Of a stretch of DNA of 64,000 nt, positions 42,714 to 52,300 are shown one piece after another. The notes under the pieces are model-generated. The model made no database searches and was not told the DNA's origin. It saw only the letters and a list, made by a program, of their open reading frames with translations. Every line of letters starts with the position of its first letter. Positions within the stretch are counted from its first letter, which is position 1. A program made the position numbers and the translations under genes. The DNA comes from Lysobacter lycopersici (GTDB taxonomy: Bacteria > Pseudomonadota > Gammaproteobacteria > Xanthomonadales > Xanthomonadaceae): contig NZ_CP041742.1 of NCBI RefSeq assembly GCF_007556775.1, positions 2,184,001 through 2,248,000 on the forward strand. The letters run 5' to 3'.

Positions 42714-43517
42714 TCACCAGTTCGGCGGATCGGCGACGAAGCCGTTCGGGAACGCGCGCGGCGCGTCGTCGTTGGCGTAACGCCATGCGTTGCGCGGCAG
42801 GATGCCCATCGCGACCAGCGCATCGCGGTCGTCGTAGCGCAACTGCGTGACCTGCGAAGGACGCGAAGACGCGCGTTCGAAGGTGGTCTGCCCGACCGGC
42901 GACCATTCGCGCGCACCGTGGCCGGTGCCGATGCGCTGCGGCTGCATCGCACCGTATGCGCTGTCGGCCGCGGCCGAGGCTTCGCGCGCGGCGGAGGGCG
43001 CCGCGGCCTTGTCCATCGCGCGTTGTTCGTTCGCGACCGGCGGCGCGGGCATCGGATACACGATCGGGCGCTGGCGCTCGCGGAACACTGCGATGCCGAT
43101 CACGCCGACGTTGTCCGGACGCCCGGTGCGCGCGGCGTAGCTGTCGGGTAGGTCGGTGAAATAGAACTGGGCGACATCGTCCAGCGACTTGCGCCATCCG
43201 GCGATCTCGGTGCTCTGCCACGGCGCCAGCACGTAGCCGGCCTGCGAAGGCGAGGCGGTTTCGCCGGTGACCGCGTTCACGCCGTCCACCGACAGCACCA
43301 CAAGTACGCGTTCGCCGCTGTTGTTGCTCAGGCGCACCGAATAGCGATGGCCGGGGTCGCCGGGGATCCAGTCGCTGCCGCGCGCATGCACTTCGGGCAG
43401 CCACTGGCCGGTGTCGCGGTCGATCACGTCGATGCCGACCAGCGGGCGGGCATCGAGCGGACCGCAGGCGCTGGTCGCCAGCGCGGCGAAGGCGAGGGTG
43501 GTCAGGAAGCGGGACAT
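42714..43517 (-). CDS. Exported hypothetical protein
   Basis: 267 residues with a signal sequence (FLTTLAFAALATSACGP) that may end in an unusual lipobox. The middle, with HRYSVRLSNNSGERVLVVLSVDG, looks like an immunoglobulin-like beta domain, and the last 100 residues are low-complexity Ala/Arg-rich. The ATG at 43517 follows GAGGAGATC. No family recognised with confidence. Confidence 0.72.
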   Translation of the reverse strand: MSRFLTTLAFAALATSACGPLDARPLVGIDVIDRDTGQWLPEVHARGSDWIPGDPGHRYSVRLSNNSGERVLVVLSVDGVNAVTGETASPSQAGYVLAPWQSTEIAGWRKSLDDVAQFYFTDLPDSYAARTGRPDNVGVIGIAVFRERQRPIVYPMPAPPVANEQRAMDKAAAPSAAREASAAADSAYGAMQPQRIGTGHGAREWSPVGQTTFERASSRPSQVTQLRYDDRDALVAMGILPRNAWRYANDDAPRAFPNGFVADPPNW

Positions 43518-43597
43518 GGCGATCTCCTCGATGGGCATGCCTTCCAACGCGCCACGCGCCCGGGTGGGGTTGGCGGGCGCGCGGTTAAACTGTGCGC

Positions 43598-44902
43598 ATG
43601 AGCAAAACCCGCGTCCTCACCGGCATCACCACCTCCGGCACGCCTCACCTCGGCAACTACGTCGGCGCGATCCGTCCCGCGATCGCCGCCTCGCGTGCGC
43701 CGGATGCGGAGAGCTTCTATTTCCTCGCCGACTACCACGCGCTGGTGAAGGTGGCCGAGCCCGCGCGCGTGCAGCGCAGCACGCTGGAGATCGCCGCGGC
43801 ATGGTTGGCCTGCGGGCTGGATCCGTCGAAAGTCTGGTTCTACCGCCAGAGCGACATCCCCGAGATCCCGGAACTGACCTGGTTCCTGACCTGCGTCGCC
43901 GGCAAGGGCCTGCTCAACCGCGCGCACGCCTACAAGGCGGCGGTGGACCGCAATCGCGCCGAGCAACTCGACGACGATGCCGGCATCACCGCGGGATTGT
44001 TCATGTACCCGGTGCTGATGGCCGCGGACATCCTGCTGTTCAACGCGCACAAGGTGCCGGTGGGCCGCGACCAGGTGCAGCACATCGAGATGGCGCGCGA
44101 TTTCGGCCAGCGCTTCAACCATCTCTACGGCGAGCACTTCACGCTTCCCGAAGCGGCGGTCGAGGAACAGGTGGCGACGCTGCCCGGGCTCGACGGCCGC
44201 AAGATGTCCAAGAGCTACGACAACACCATCCCGCTGTTCGCGCCGCGCGCGGAACTGAAGAAGCTGATTGCCGGCATCGTCACCGATTCGCGCGCGCCGG
44301 GCGAAGCCAAGGGCACCGAAGGCTCCGCACTGTTCCAGCTTTACCAGGCCTTCGCGTCGAGCGAGGAAACCGCGACGTTCGCGCAGGATTTCGCAGACGG
44401 CATCGGCTGGGGCGATGCCAAGCAGAAACTGTTCGAACGCATCGATGCGGAAGTCGCACCGTTGCGCGACAAGTACGAAGCCTTGATCGCGAAGCCTGCC
44501 GACATCGAGGCGATCCTGCGCGATGGTGCGGCGCGCCTGCGTGCGCAATACGCGGCGCCGACCCTGGCGCGCTTGCGCGAAGCGGTGGGCCTGCGCGATT
44601 TGTCGACGACCGTCGTCGCGGAATCGAAAGTCGCGGCGAAGAAGGACGTGGCGCTGCCGCTGTTCAAGCAGTACCGCGAAGCCGACGGTAAGTTTTACTT
44701 CAAGTTCGCGCAGGGCGAACGCCTGCTGTTGCAGAGCGCGGGCTTCGATTCGCCGCGCGATGCGGGACAGCGCATCGCCGCGATCAAGGCGGGGCATTAC
44801 GACGCCTCCGATCCGCGGGTGCTGCGTGCGGAAGGAGTGGACGAGGACGACGTGCAGGCGGCACTCGCCGCGCTGGCCGAAGCCGAGGAAAGCAAATCGT
44901 GA
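43598..44902 (+). CDS. trpS: Tryptophanyl-tRNA synthetase with C-terminal DUF1508/YegP-like extension
   Basis: Charges tRNA-Trp. 434 residues versus about 334 in E. coli. The catalytic core has PHLGNYVGA (HIGH region) near 18 and KMSKS near 205, ends as usual around LREAVGLRDL (near 338), and is followed by about 95 extra residues. Residues 364-398 (GKFYFKFAQGERLLLQSAGF) resemble the YegP/DUF1508 fold. Start ATG at 43598; a GTG at 43592 is in frame. The stop overlaps the GTG of the next gene. Confidence 0.93.
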   Translation: MSKTRVLTGITTSGTPHLGNYVGAIRPAIAASRAPDAESFYFLADYHALVKVAEPARVQRSTLEIAAAWLACGLDPSKVWFYRQSDIPEIPELTWFLTCVAGKGLLNRAHAYKAAVDRNRAEQLDDDAGITAGLFMYPVLMAADILLFNAHKVPVGRDQVQHIEMARDFGQRFNHLYGEHFTLPEAAVEEQVATLPGLDGRKMSKSYDNTIPLFAPRAELKKLIAGIVTDSRAPGEAKGTEGSALFQLYQAFASSEETATFAQDFADGIGWGDAKQKLFERIDAEVAPLRDKYEALIAKPADIEAILRDGAARLRAQYAAPTLARLREAVGLRDLSTTVVAESKVAAKKDVALPLFKQYREADGKFYFKFAQGERLLLQSAGFDSPRDAGQRIAAIKAGHYDASDPRVLRAEGVDEDDVQAALAALAEAEESKS

Positions 44903-45210
44903 GCGATGTCGCGGGGATGCCGACGCTGGCGCTGGTGTTGTTCGCGCCGTGGTTCCTAATCCTGTCCGTGCTGTACTGGCTGTATCCGCGGCAACCGCGC
45001 AATGCGCGCCGGCGCGGCTTCGATGCGCTCGCGATCCTGCTGGCGTTCGCCGGCTGCCTGCTGAGCCTGCACTGGAGCTTCGGCTTGGCGGATCGCAGCT
45101 ACGGCCACCTGTGGCCGCAGATCCTCGCGACTTCGGTCGGTTACGGCGTGTTCCTGGCGGTGCTGACCGCGGCGTTTTTCATCCGGCGTAGGCTGTTCGC
45201 GCGTTCGTAG
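44899..45210 (+). CDS. Small membrane protein
   Basis: 103 residues with three hydrophobic segments (near 8-28, 42-60 and 75-95). Start GTG overlaps the trpS stop (GTGA), so it is translationally coupled. The TAG stop codon is made by the first bases of the REP at 45207. I do not recognise the family. Confidence 0.7.
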   Translation: MSDVAGMPTLALVLFAPWFLILSVLYWLYPRQPRNARRRGFDALAILLAFAGCLLSLHWSFGLADRSYGHLWPQILATSVGYGVFLAVLTAAFFIRRRLFARS

Positions 45211-45276
45211 GAGCGCACCTGGGCGCGACCGGCAAGATCTTTGACCGAAGGCGGTCGCGGCTAAAGCCGCTCCTAC
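45207..45276. repeat. REP-like inverted pair (GTAGGAGCG type)
   Basis: GTAGGAGCG at the left and CGCTCCTAC at the right end are perfect inverted ends; inner GCGCGACCG and CGGTCGCGGC-TAAAGCCGC form smaller hairpins. Common in genomes of this lineage. Lies between a plus-strand and a minus-strand gene. Confidence 0.85.
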
Positions 45277-45280
45277 AGGG

Positions 45281-45667
45281 TCAGGGCCATTCTTTCGCCG
45301 GGGCGCCGCGCTCGGGATGCTTCATCCTGACCACGCAGAAGCGCTGGCCGGTCGGCGCTTCCATCACCCACCAGCGCTTCACGAACGCGATTTTCTTCGC
45401 GCCGAGTCTCTCGAGGCGATCCGCTTCCGCATCGACGTCGTCGGCCTCGATGTCGAGGTGCACGCGCGAGGGATGCGCCACCTTCTGCACTTCGATATGC
45501 AGGTCGCCGGGCGTGTCGCCGAACATCTGGTATTCGGCGGTGTCGTCGCCCGCGTCGCGATCGGCGATGCTGCAACCCAGCGCCTGCGACCAGAAATCCG
45601 CGGCTGCGTCGAGGTTTTCGACGTTGCAGTCGATGATGAAACCGGCGAGGCGGCTGCGGTGGGACAT
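45281..45667 (-). CDS. VOC-family (glyoxalase-like) protein
   Basis: 128 residues, one VOC domain pair (NVENLDAAADFWSQALG at the start, HLDIEADDVDAEADRLERLGAKK in the second half, WWVMEAPTGQRFCVV at the end). Metal ligands and substrate unclear. A single-gene unit between two repeat elements. Confidence 0.85.
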   Translation of the reverse strand: MSHRSRLAGFIIDCNVENLDAAADFWSQALGCSIADRDAGDDTAEYQMFGDTPGDLHIEVQKVAHPSRVHLDIEADDVDAEADRLERLGAKKIAFVKRWWVMEAPTGQRFCVVRMKHPERGAPAKEWP

Positions 45668-45683
45668 GGCGGATTCTCCATGC

Positions 45684-45765
45684 CGTCATTCCGGCGGAAG
45701 CCGGAATCCAGCTCTTTCCCCATCATCGACGAAAGAGCTGGGCCCCGGCCTTCGCCGGGGTGACG
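45684..45765. repeat. Two facing REP-like units (CATTCCGGC / GGCCTTCGCC types)
   Basis: CGTCATTCCGGCGGAAGCCGGAATCCAG (a hairpin, 45684-45711 approximately) faces CTGGGCCCCGG-CCTTCG-CCGGGGTGACG (to 45765). Ends CGTCA and TGACG are inverted. The pair lies between the VOC gene and the stop of the E2 gene. Confidence 0.85.
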
Positions 45766-45771
45766 AACTTC

Positions 45772-47145
45772 TTAGTTGGGTTGCGCGAGGTCGTCCAGCA
45801 ACGCCGCGAGGAAACGCGCCGCCTCGCCGCCGGTGCATGCGCGATGGTCGAAGGTCAGCGAGATCGGCATGCGGCGGTGCACTTCGATGCCGCCCATCAC
45901 CGCGACCACGTCGTGCGACAGCTTGCCGGCGCCGACGATGGCCACGCACGGCGGCACCACCACCGGCGTCGCATAGCGGCCGGCGAACATGCCGAAGTTG
46001 GAGAGCGAAATCGTGTAGCCGGACAGTTCCGTGGCCGGGATCGAACGGTCCTCGACCTGCGCGCGCAGGCGCTTGATCGCGGCGCGCACGCCGTTGCCGT
46101 CGAGCATGTCGGCGTTGCGCAGCGCGGGCACGAACAGGCCGTCGTCGGTATCGACCGCGATGCCGAGGTCCACGTGCGGATGCTGGGTGCAGGTGAGGTT
46201 GGCGCCGTCGAACCACGCGTTCAACGCGGGCACGGTCTTGCACGCCGCGACGATCGCGCGAACGAGGCGCGCGGTGATGTCCTGCTTGCCGAGCCATGCG
46301 TGCAGATCGGCATCGTCGACCAGCGTGGTCGGCACGACTTGCGCGTGCGCGTCGGCCATGACCCGCGCCATGTTGCGGCGCACGCCCTTCAACTGTTCCG
46401 GTTGGCCGGTCGCGGCCACGCCCGGCGGCTGCGTGCGCATCGGCTTGCCGGATTGCGAGAGCGTGCTGCGTGCGGCGGGTGCGGGTGTCTGTGCAGGAGC
46501 GACCTGCGCTCCAGCGCGAGCAGGCGCAGGTGCCGTTGCACCAGCTTTCGCCGAACCATCGGCGGCGGCCTGCTTCACGTCCTGCATGGTCACGGTGCCG
46601 TCCGGTCCGGACGCGCGCACGCGGGCGATGTCCACGCCGAGCTTGCGCGCCATCGCGCGCACCGCGGGCACCGCCTTCACCCCGCCGACCGCGACCGCGG
46701 CTTCGCTCACCACCGCGTTGCCGACCTGCATCGCGCCGACCACGGTGCCGGCGTCTTCGCTTTTTGTGGGAGCGGGTTGAACAGCCGTCTGGCTGTTAGA
46801 AGCGGCCGCCGCGACTGCAGGAGCTGTCGTCGGGCCTGAAGGCCCTCCCACAGAAGGACCGTGGTGATGGCCGGTGTCCTGGCCTTCCGCGCGCTGCGGC
46901 AGCGAGGGATCGACTTCGAATTCGGCGAGCATCGTGCCGGTGACGATGATGTCGCCCGCGTTGCCGGCGAGCTTCAGCACCTTGCCGCTGACCGGCGACG
47001 GCACGTCGACCACCGCCTTCGCGGTTTCCATCGACACGAGGTTCTCATCGAGCTTGATGATGTCGCCGACCTTGACGTACCACTCGACGATGGTTGCGTC
47101 CGGCAGGCCTTCGCCGAGGTCGGGCAACAGGAATTGCTTGCTCAT
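45772..47145 (-). CDS. Dihydrolipoamide acyltransferase (E2) of a 2-oxoacid dehydrogenase, probably branched-chain
   Basis: 457 residues: lipoyl domain 1-80 with the lipoyl Lys in METAKAV (K43), long Ala/Pro linker with an in-frame REP (residues 99-127), a peripheral-subunit-binding domain (VPAVRAMARKLGV, about 159-195), a second linker, and the acyltransferase domain (250-457). The canonical DHRxxDG motif here reads DHRACTGG (433-440): the catalytic His 434 is kept but the Asp is a Thr. Third gene of the operon after E1 alpha and E1 beta. Confidence 0.88.
   Translation of the reverse strand: MSKQFLLPDLGEGLPDATIVEWYVKVGDIIKLDENLVSMETAKAVVDVPSPVSGKVLKLAGNAGDIIVTGTMLAEFEVDPSLPQRAEGQDTGHHHGPSVGGPSGPTTAPAVAAAASNSQTAVQPAPTKSEDAGTVVGAMQVGNAVVSEAAVAVGGVKAVPAVRAMARKLGVDIARVRASGPDGTVTMQDVKQAAADGSAKAGATAPAPARAGAQVAPAQTPAPAARSTLSQSGKPMRTQPPGVAATGQPEQLKGVRRNMARVMADAHAQVVPTTLVDDADLHAWLGKQDITARLVRAIVAACKTVPALNAWFDGANLTCTQHPHVDLGIAVDTDDGLFVPALRNADMLDGNGVRAAIKRLRAQVEDRSIPATELSGYTISLSNFGMFAGRYATPVVVPPCVAIVGAGKLSHDVVAVMGGIEVHRRMPISLTFDHRACTGGEAARFLAALLDDLAQPN
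46766..46851. repeat. REP-like element inserted in frame in the E2 gene
   Basis: GTGGGAG and CTCCCAC inverted ends, inner hairpins AACAGCC-gtct-GGCTGTT and GGGCCT-ga-AGGCCC. It lies entirely within the linker-coding part of the E2 gene, keeps the frame and has no stop, adding about 29 residues of Ala/Pro/Ser-rich sequence. Similar elements elsewhere in this window are intergenic. Confidence 0.8.
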
Positions 47146-47154
47146 GTGCGTTCC

Positions 47155-48141
47155 TTACGAATGGGCCATCGCGCGCTTGGCGGCGGCGACGATCTTGTCC
47201 ACGCTCGGCAGGTACTTCATCTCGAGGCGGAACAGCGGGATGTGGGTGTCGTAGCCGGTGACGCGCTCGACCGGCGCGAGCAGGTCGAACAGGCATTCCT
47301 CGGCGACGCGCGCGGCGACTTCGGCACCGAAGCCGGCGGTCTTCGCCGCTTCGTGCACGATCACGCAGCGCCCGGTCTTGGCCACCGATTCGGCGATGGT
47401 GGGGAAGTCGAGCGGCTTGAGCGTGGCGACGTCGATGACTTCGGCGTTGATGCCTTCGGCCGCGAGTTTCTCCGCCGCTTCCAGCGTTTCCTTCACCTGT
47501 GCGCCCCAGGTCACCAGCGTCACGTCGCTGCCGTCGCGCAGCACGTAGCACACGTCCAGCGGCAGCGCTTCACCGTCGTCGGGGACGAGTTCCTTGTACT
47601 GGCGGTAGATGCGCTTGGGTTCCATGTAGATCACCGGATCCGGGTCGCGGATCGCGGCGAGCAGCAGGCCGTAGGCGCGTTGCGGCGAGGAGGGCATCAC
47701 CACGCGCAAGCCGGGTACGTTGGTGAAGATGGATTCGTTCGCTTCGGAATGGTGCTCCGGCGCGCGGATGCCGCCGCCCCACGGCACGCGCAGCACCATC
47801 GGGCAGTGCAGGCGGCCGCGGGTGCGATAGCGCATGCGCGCGGCGTGGCAGACGATGAAGTCCACCATCGGGTACATGAAACCGTCGAACTGCGCTTCGG
47901 CCACCGGCTTCATGCCCTGCGAGGCCATGCCGACGGTGAGCCCCGCGATCGTGGTTTCGTCCAGCGGCGTGTCGAGCACGCGCTGGTCGCCGAACTGCTG
48001 TTGCAGGCCGGCGGTGGCGCGGAACACGCCGCCGTTGACGCCGACGTCCTCGCCGAGCACGACGACCGCATCGTCGTGCTTCATCTCGTAGGCGAGCGCC
48101 TGGGTGATCGCTTCGATGAGCGTGATGGGTTGCGCGCTCAT
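47155..48141 (-). CDS. 2-oxoacid dehydrogenase E1 component, beta subunit
   Basis: 328 residues. Transketolase-like pyrimidine domain with VVVLGEDVG near 26, and C-terminal transketolase domain (VTWGAQVKETLEAAEKL, IDVATLKPLD). With E1 alpha it decarboxylates the 2-oxo acid on thiamine diphosphate. Start at MSAQPITLIEA overlaps the E1 alpha stop by four bases. Substrate is probably a branched-chain 2-oxo acid, since E2 is lipoyl-dependent and the alpha subunit is of the alpha2beta2 type, but pyruvate cannot be excluded. Confidence 0.9.
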   Translation of the reverse strand: MSAQPITLIEAITQALAYEMKHDDAVVVLGEDVGVNGGVFRATAGLQQQFGDQRVLDTPLDETTIAGLTVGMASQGMKPVAEAQFDGFMYPMVDFIVCHAARMRYRTRGRLHCPMVLRVPWGGGIRAPEHHSEANESIFTNVPGLRVVMPSSPQRAYGLLLAAIRDPDPVIYMEPKRIYRQYKELVPDDGEALPLDVCYVLRDGSDVTLVTWGAQVKETLEAAEKLAAEGINAEVIDVATLKPLDFPTIAESVAKTGRCVIVHEAAKTAGFGAEVAARVAEECLFDLLAPVERVTGYDTHIPLFRLEMKYLPSVDKIVAAAKRAMAHS

Positions 48142-49211
48142 GGACGCTTCTCCTGCGCGATCGCGGCATCGCGTTGCGCGAGGACGTCCGCGGGCATGTC
48201 GCCGTACAGGTAGTCGAACATCGCCTCCACCGGCTGCACCGGGGTTTCGAGGTAGGCGTTGATCTCGACATCGACCAATTTCCCGCATTCCTCGACCCAG
48301 GCCTTTTCCTGAGCGTCGTCCCACAGCTTCTGGTCGACGAGGAACTTGCGCAGGCGCAGGAACGGTTCTTTCTCCCACGCCGCCTTCACTTCATCTTCGC
48401 CGCGGTAGCGACGCGCGTCGTCGGCGGTGGTGTGGTCGTGCAGGCGGTAGGTGAGGAATTCGATCACCGTGCCGCCTTCGCCCTTGCGCGCGCGCTCGGT
48501 CGCACGGCGCATCGCCTCGAGCACCGCGACCAGGTCGTTGCCGTCGACCTGCAGGCATGCGAGGCCGCCGGCCAGGCCCTTCTGCGCCAGCGTCTGTGCG
48601 CCGGTCTGCGCCTTGCGCGGCACGCTGATCGCCCAGCCGTTATTGATCACGCACAGCACCAGCGGCAGCGAGTAGGCGCCGGCGGAATTCACCGCGGCGT
48701 AGAAATCGGTCTTGGACGAACCGCCGTCGCCGCAGCAGGACACCGCGATGCGCGGCTGCTTGCGCAGCTTGAACGAGAGCGCCGCACCGGCCGCCATCAG
48801 GCATTGGGTGGAAATCGGCACGCACCAGGGATAGTCGTTGCGCGGCACTTCGAAATCGTTGCCGCGCTCGTCGCCGCCCCAGTACATCAGCACGTCGCGC
48901 GGCTTCACCCCGCGCATGAACTGCGCGCCGTATTCGCGGTAGCTGGGCGCGAACACGTCCTCGGGCTTCATCGACGCGCCGATGCCGACGTGGGTGGCTT
49001 CGTGGCCGAGACAGGCTGCGTAGGTGCCGAGCTTGCCGGTGCGCTGCAGGGCGATCGCCTTGGTGTCGAAGGTACGCACGAACAGCATCTGCTTGAACAG
49101 CGGCAGCAGCGCCTTCGCATCCTTCACCGCCGGCGGCAATTTGCCGGCAAGCGTGCCGTCGGGCTTGAGGTATTGCAGGTATTCGATTTCGAACGTGGCG
49201 GCGGTGGTCAT
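48138..49211 (-). CDS. 2-oxoacid dehydrogenase E1 component, alpha subunit
   Basis: 357 residues, with the thiamine-diphosphate motif GDGGSSKTD near 160 and NGWAIS near 194, and the phosphorylation-loop region YRLHDHTTADDARRYR near 262. First gene of the E1 alpha-E1 beta-E2 operon. The E3 (lipoamide dehydrogenase) subunit is not in the window and may be shared with other complexes. Confidence 0.9.
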   Translation of the reverse strand: MTTAATFEIEYLQYLKPDGTLAGKLPPAVKDAKALLPLFKQMLFVRTFDTKAIALQRTGKLGTYAACLGHEATHVGIGASMKPEDVFAPSYREYGAQFMRGVKPRDVLMYWGGDERGNDFEVPRNDYPWCVPISTQCLMAAGAALSFKLRKQPRIAVSCCGDGGSSKTDFYAAVNSAGAYSLPLVLCVINNGWAISVPRKAQTGAQTLAQKGLAGGLACLQVDGNDLVAVLEAMRRATERARKGEGGTVIEFLTYRLHDHTTADDARRYRGEDEVKAAWEKEPFLRLRKFLVDQKLWDDAQEKAWVEECGKLVDVEINAYLETPVQPVEAMFDYLYGDMPADVLAQRDAAIAQEKRP

Positions 49212-49301
49212 CGGGCGCCTTCAGGGGAACGATCCGTCCATGATACCGGCTGCGCCGAAACGAGCCGTTGCGCGCCGCCGCATACGGCGGGGCATGGAAA
49301 C

Positions 49302-49330
49302 GAAAAGCCCGGCGCGGGGCCGGGCTTTTC
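49302..49330 (-). terminator. Terminator downstream of the first ExeM-type nuclease gene
   Basis: GAAAAGCCCGGC and GCCGGGCTTTTC arms around a short loop form a strong hairpin with T-runs in both directions. It separates the nuclease gene (ends 49351) from the E1 alpha gene to the left. Confidence 0.88.
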
Positions 49331-49350
49331 GGGTGAATCAGATTGAAGGA

Positions 49351-52300
49351 TCAGGGTTTCGTGTAATCGGCAGCGTTGTTGTTCAGATTCGGATCTTCGG
49401 CGTCGGACAACACTTCTGCCCTGAAACTCAAGTGGGCCGTTCGAGGCGTGATCACCGAGAACCGGATGGTTTCCGATGTCCCGGCAGGCATCGGATCGAT
49501 GCGGTTGCAGTAGATTTCATAAGTCTGGTTGCGCTTGCAAATCCAGCCCTTGGGGTTGGCGGTTGTCGGGTTGGCGCCGTTGCCGCGAATCATCACGAAC
49601 ACATTCTGGGCCGCGTCCGGGCCTGCATTGTGTACAGGCACACTGAAGTTCGCGACCGGGCCGGAGGCGACGCCGGTGCGTACCAAGCCGACCGAGAGAT
49701 CGGCCTGTGGTGGTGCAGGCGTCACGGTGACCGCGTCCTGGAAGTCGTTGTTCGACGTGTCGGGATCGTCCGTCTCGGACGTCGCAGCCGCCGCAGCCGT
49801 CAGCGTACCCGGCAACGTCGTCGCGACAGCGGAGGCTTGGAGCGTGAACGTCGCCGCTGTATTCGCCGCGAGAGTCGAGGCATTGCATGCGACGCTCGTC
49901 GTGCCACCGGATATTTGAGGCGCGTCGCAGCTCCAACCCTCCGGAGTGATGCTGACCTGCAGGTCGGGCAGCGCCTGATCGAAGGCGAAACCCACACCCG
50001 GATTGGTCGCGTCGTCCGGGCCGCGGTTGATCACCGTCCCGATGACCATGACGGGGCGTCCTACGCTGACCGTCGAGGGCGTTGCTTCGACGTCCATTTC
50101 GAGGTCGGCGTGTTCGACCGTCTGCACGGCGAAATACGCGATCGCCGGGTCGTGGTCGGATAGGCGCGACGGCGAGTTGGCGTCGTTGCGGTTGGTTTCC
50201 GGGAAGTCGGCGTTCATGCGCGCGTGGTCGAGGTCGTACGCGGCCACGTCGGTGCCCAGCGCCTGGTTGATCAGGATGTGGTCCAGCGACTGCGCCTGCC
50301 CGTCGAAGACGTACGAATAGCGCTTGTTCGCCTCCGGCAGGTAATGCAGGTTCATCAGGTCCGGGTTCACCAGGTCGACGCCATCGCCCGGGACCACGGT
50401 CTGGTCGTCCGGGGTCGGCAGGCCGGTGACCACGCCCATCGGATCGACGTAGCCGTCGTTGAAGTCGAAGGCGTTGAAGTCGCCGAGCACGATCAGGTGT
50501 TCGCTCGGATCGGCGGTTTCGCGGGCCTGCACCAGGCCGGCCAGGTATTCGGCCTGCGCCTGGCGCTTCTTGCGCACGCGGTCGCCGGCGGTGGTGAGGC
50601 CGGATACCGTTTCGTCCGAGATGCCGTTCAGCGAACGCTGGTGCACGGCGAACGCGCTGACCGGGAACGAACGACCGTCGGCGTAGTGCACGATCGCGCG
50701 CAGCAGCAGCGGCGGGCGGTCGTTGAGCAGCGAGGCCGAGTTGTCGCTGGGATCGATCCAGGTGGTGTCCTTGCCGTACTGGGTCACGTCGACGACTTCG
50801 ACGCGCGGCGTCGAGCCATCGACCGGCGCGGTCTTGACCAGGAAGCCGACGTCGATGCCGCCGACGTCGTTGCCTTCGTCGAGGTAGGCGGCGTACTGCG
50901 GATCCTCGTCGCCGGCGGCGACCGCATCGCTGTTGATCTTGCTCGCGAGCTGCTGGAGCGTGGACAGGTTCTCCATCTCCATCACCGCAAGCACGTCCGG
51001 CGTATGCAGTTCGTCGCGGATGCCGAGCGAAGCCTTGTTGAGTCGGTTGGCGAACGCGGCCGGGGTCAGCACCGGCTCGCCGATCGCGGGATCGTTGACG
51101 GTGTCGAAGAAGCGCTCGAGGTTGTAGCTGGCGACGGTGAATTCGTCGTCGCTCGGCAGGCGCGCCGCGGTCACGGCTTCGCCGGTGGATGCGACCGTCG
51201 GCGTGGCTTCGGGCAGGATGGTGTAGCGGCGGAAGCCGTAGTCCATCGGCCCGGTCACGCCGGTGACGACCGCACCGGCCGCGAGGTCGAGCTTGGCCCC
51301 GCCGATCGCGTCACTGTCGACTTCCATGGTTTCCGGCGCGGTATCCCAGCGCGGGATCGGCGGAATGGAACCGCTCGGCGCCGGATCGGGCGCCTGGATG
51401 CCCGGGGTGCGGAACGGACGCGGATCGCCGGTGACGGTGGCGTAAAACACGCCGTTGCTGGCGCCGGTGGCGTTCGGCTCGTTGGTGGTGCCGTCGGTCG
51501 GACCGACCACGGTCAGCGAGGCCGCGCTGACGCGCATGCCTTCGACGCGCTCGAGTTGGTCGTAGGCGCCTTCCGGATTCGGGAAGGTGGTGGTCAGCGG
51601 CACCGGCGTCGGCAGGGCGTTGCCGGTGGACAGCAGGGTGACGGTGGCGAAGCCGAGTTCGGTCAGCGGCGGCTGCAGCGGATCCTGCGTCGGCGAGTAC
51701 TCGCTGATGGTCGCGGTGACCTGGACGAGGTTGCCGACCGCGGCTTCGGCCGGCGGCGCGCTGCTGGTGAACACGTACACGCCTTCCGAGGTCATCGGAT
51801 CCGCGTCCGCGTCCGCATCCGCGGCCTGGATGAAGAAGCCGTTGCTCTTGCGGCCGGTGACGATGCCGCGCGTGGTCACGGTCTGGCCGACCAGCGGCGA
51901 GGCGTCGCCATTGCCCTGGATGTCGTGGATCGGAACGACGGTGACGTCGTCGTTGTTGATCGTACCGGTACCGGTGCCGTTGGCGATGATCGCGCCGCCC
52001 GCGTTCGTCACCACCACGCTGAAGGTTTCGTTCGGCTCGGGGGTGGTGTCGCCGTTGACGTCGACGCTGATCGTGACCGAGGTAGTGCCTGCGGCGATCG
52101 TCGCGGTGCCGCTCTTGGCAACGTAATCGTTGTCGGCGGTGGTCGCGGTGCCGTCGACCGTCATGTAGCCGATATTGAGGTCGGAGGTCGGGGCGACGTT
52201 CGAGCTGATGGTGAAGAAGAACGGCTTGGTGCCGCTGTCGCCTTCGGCCGCCGAGGTGCTACCGAACGACACGCTCGGCTGCGCGACCACGCCGGAGGTG

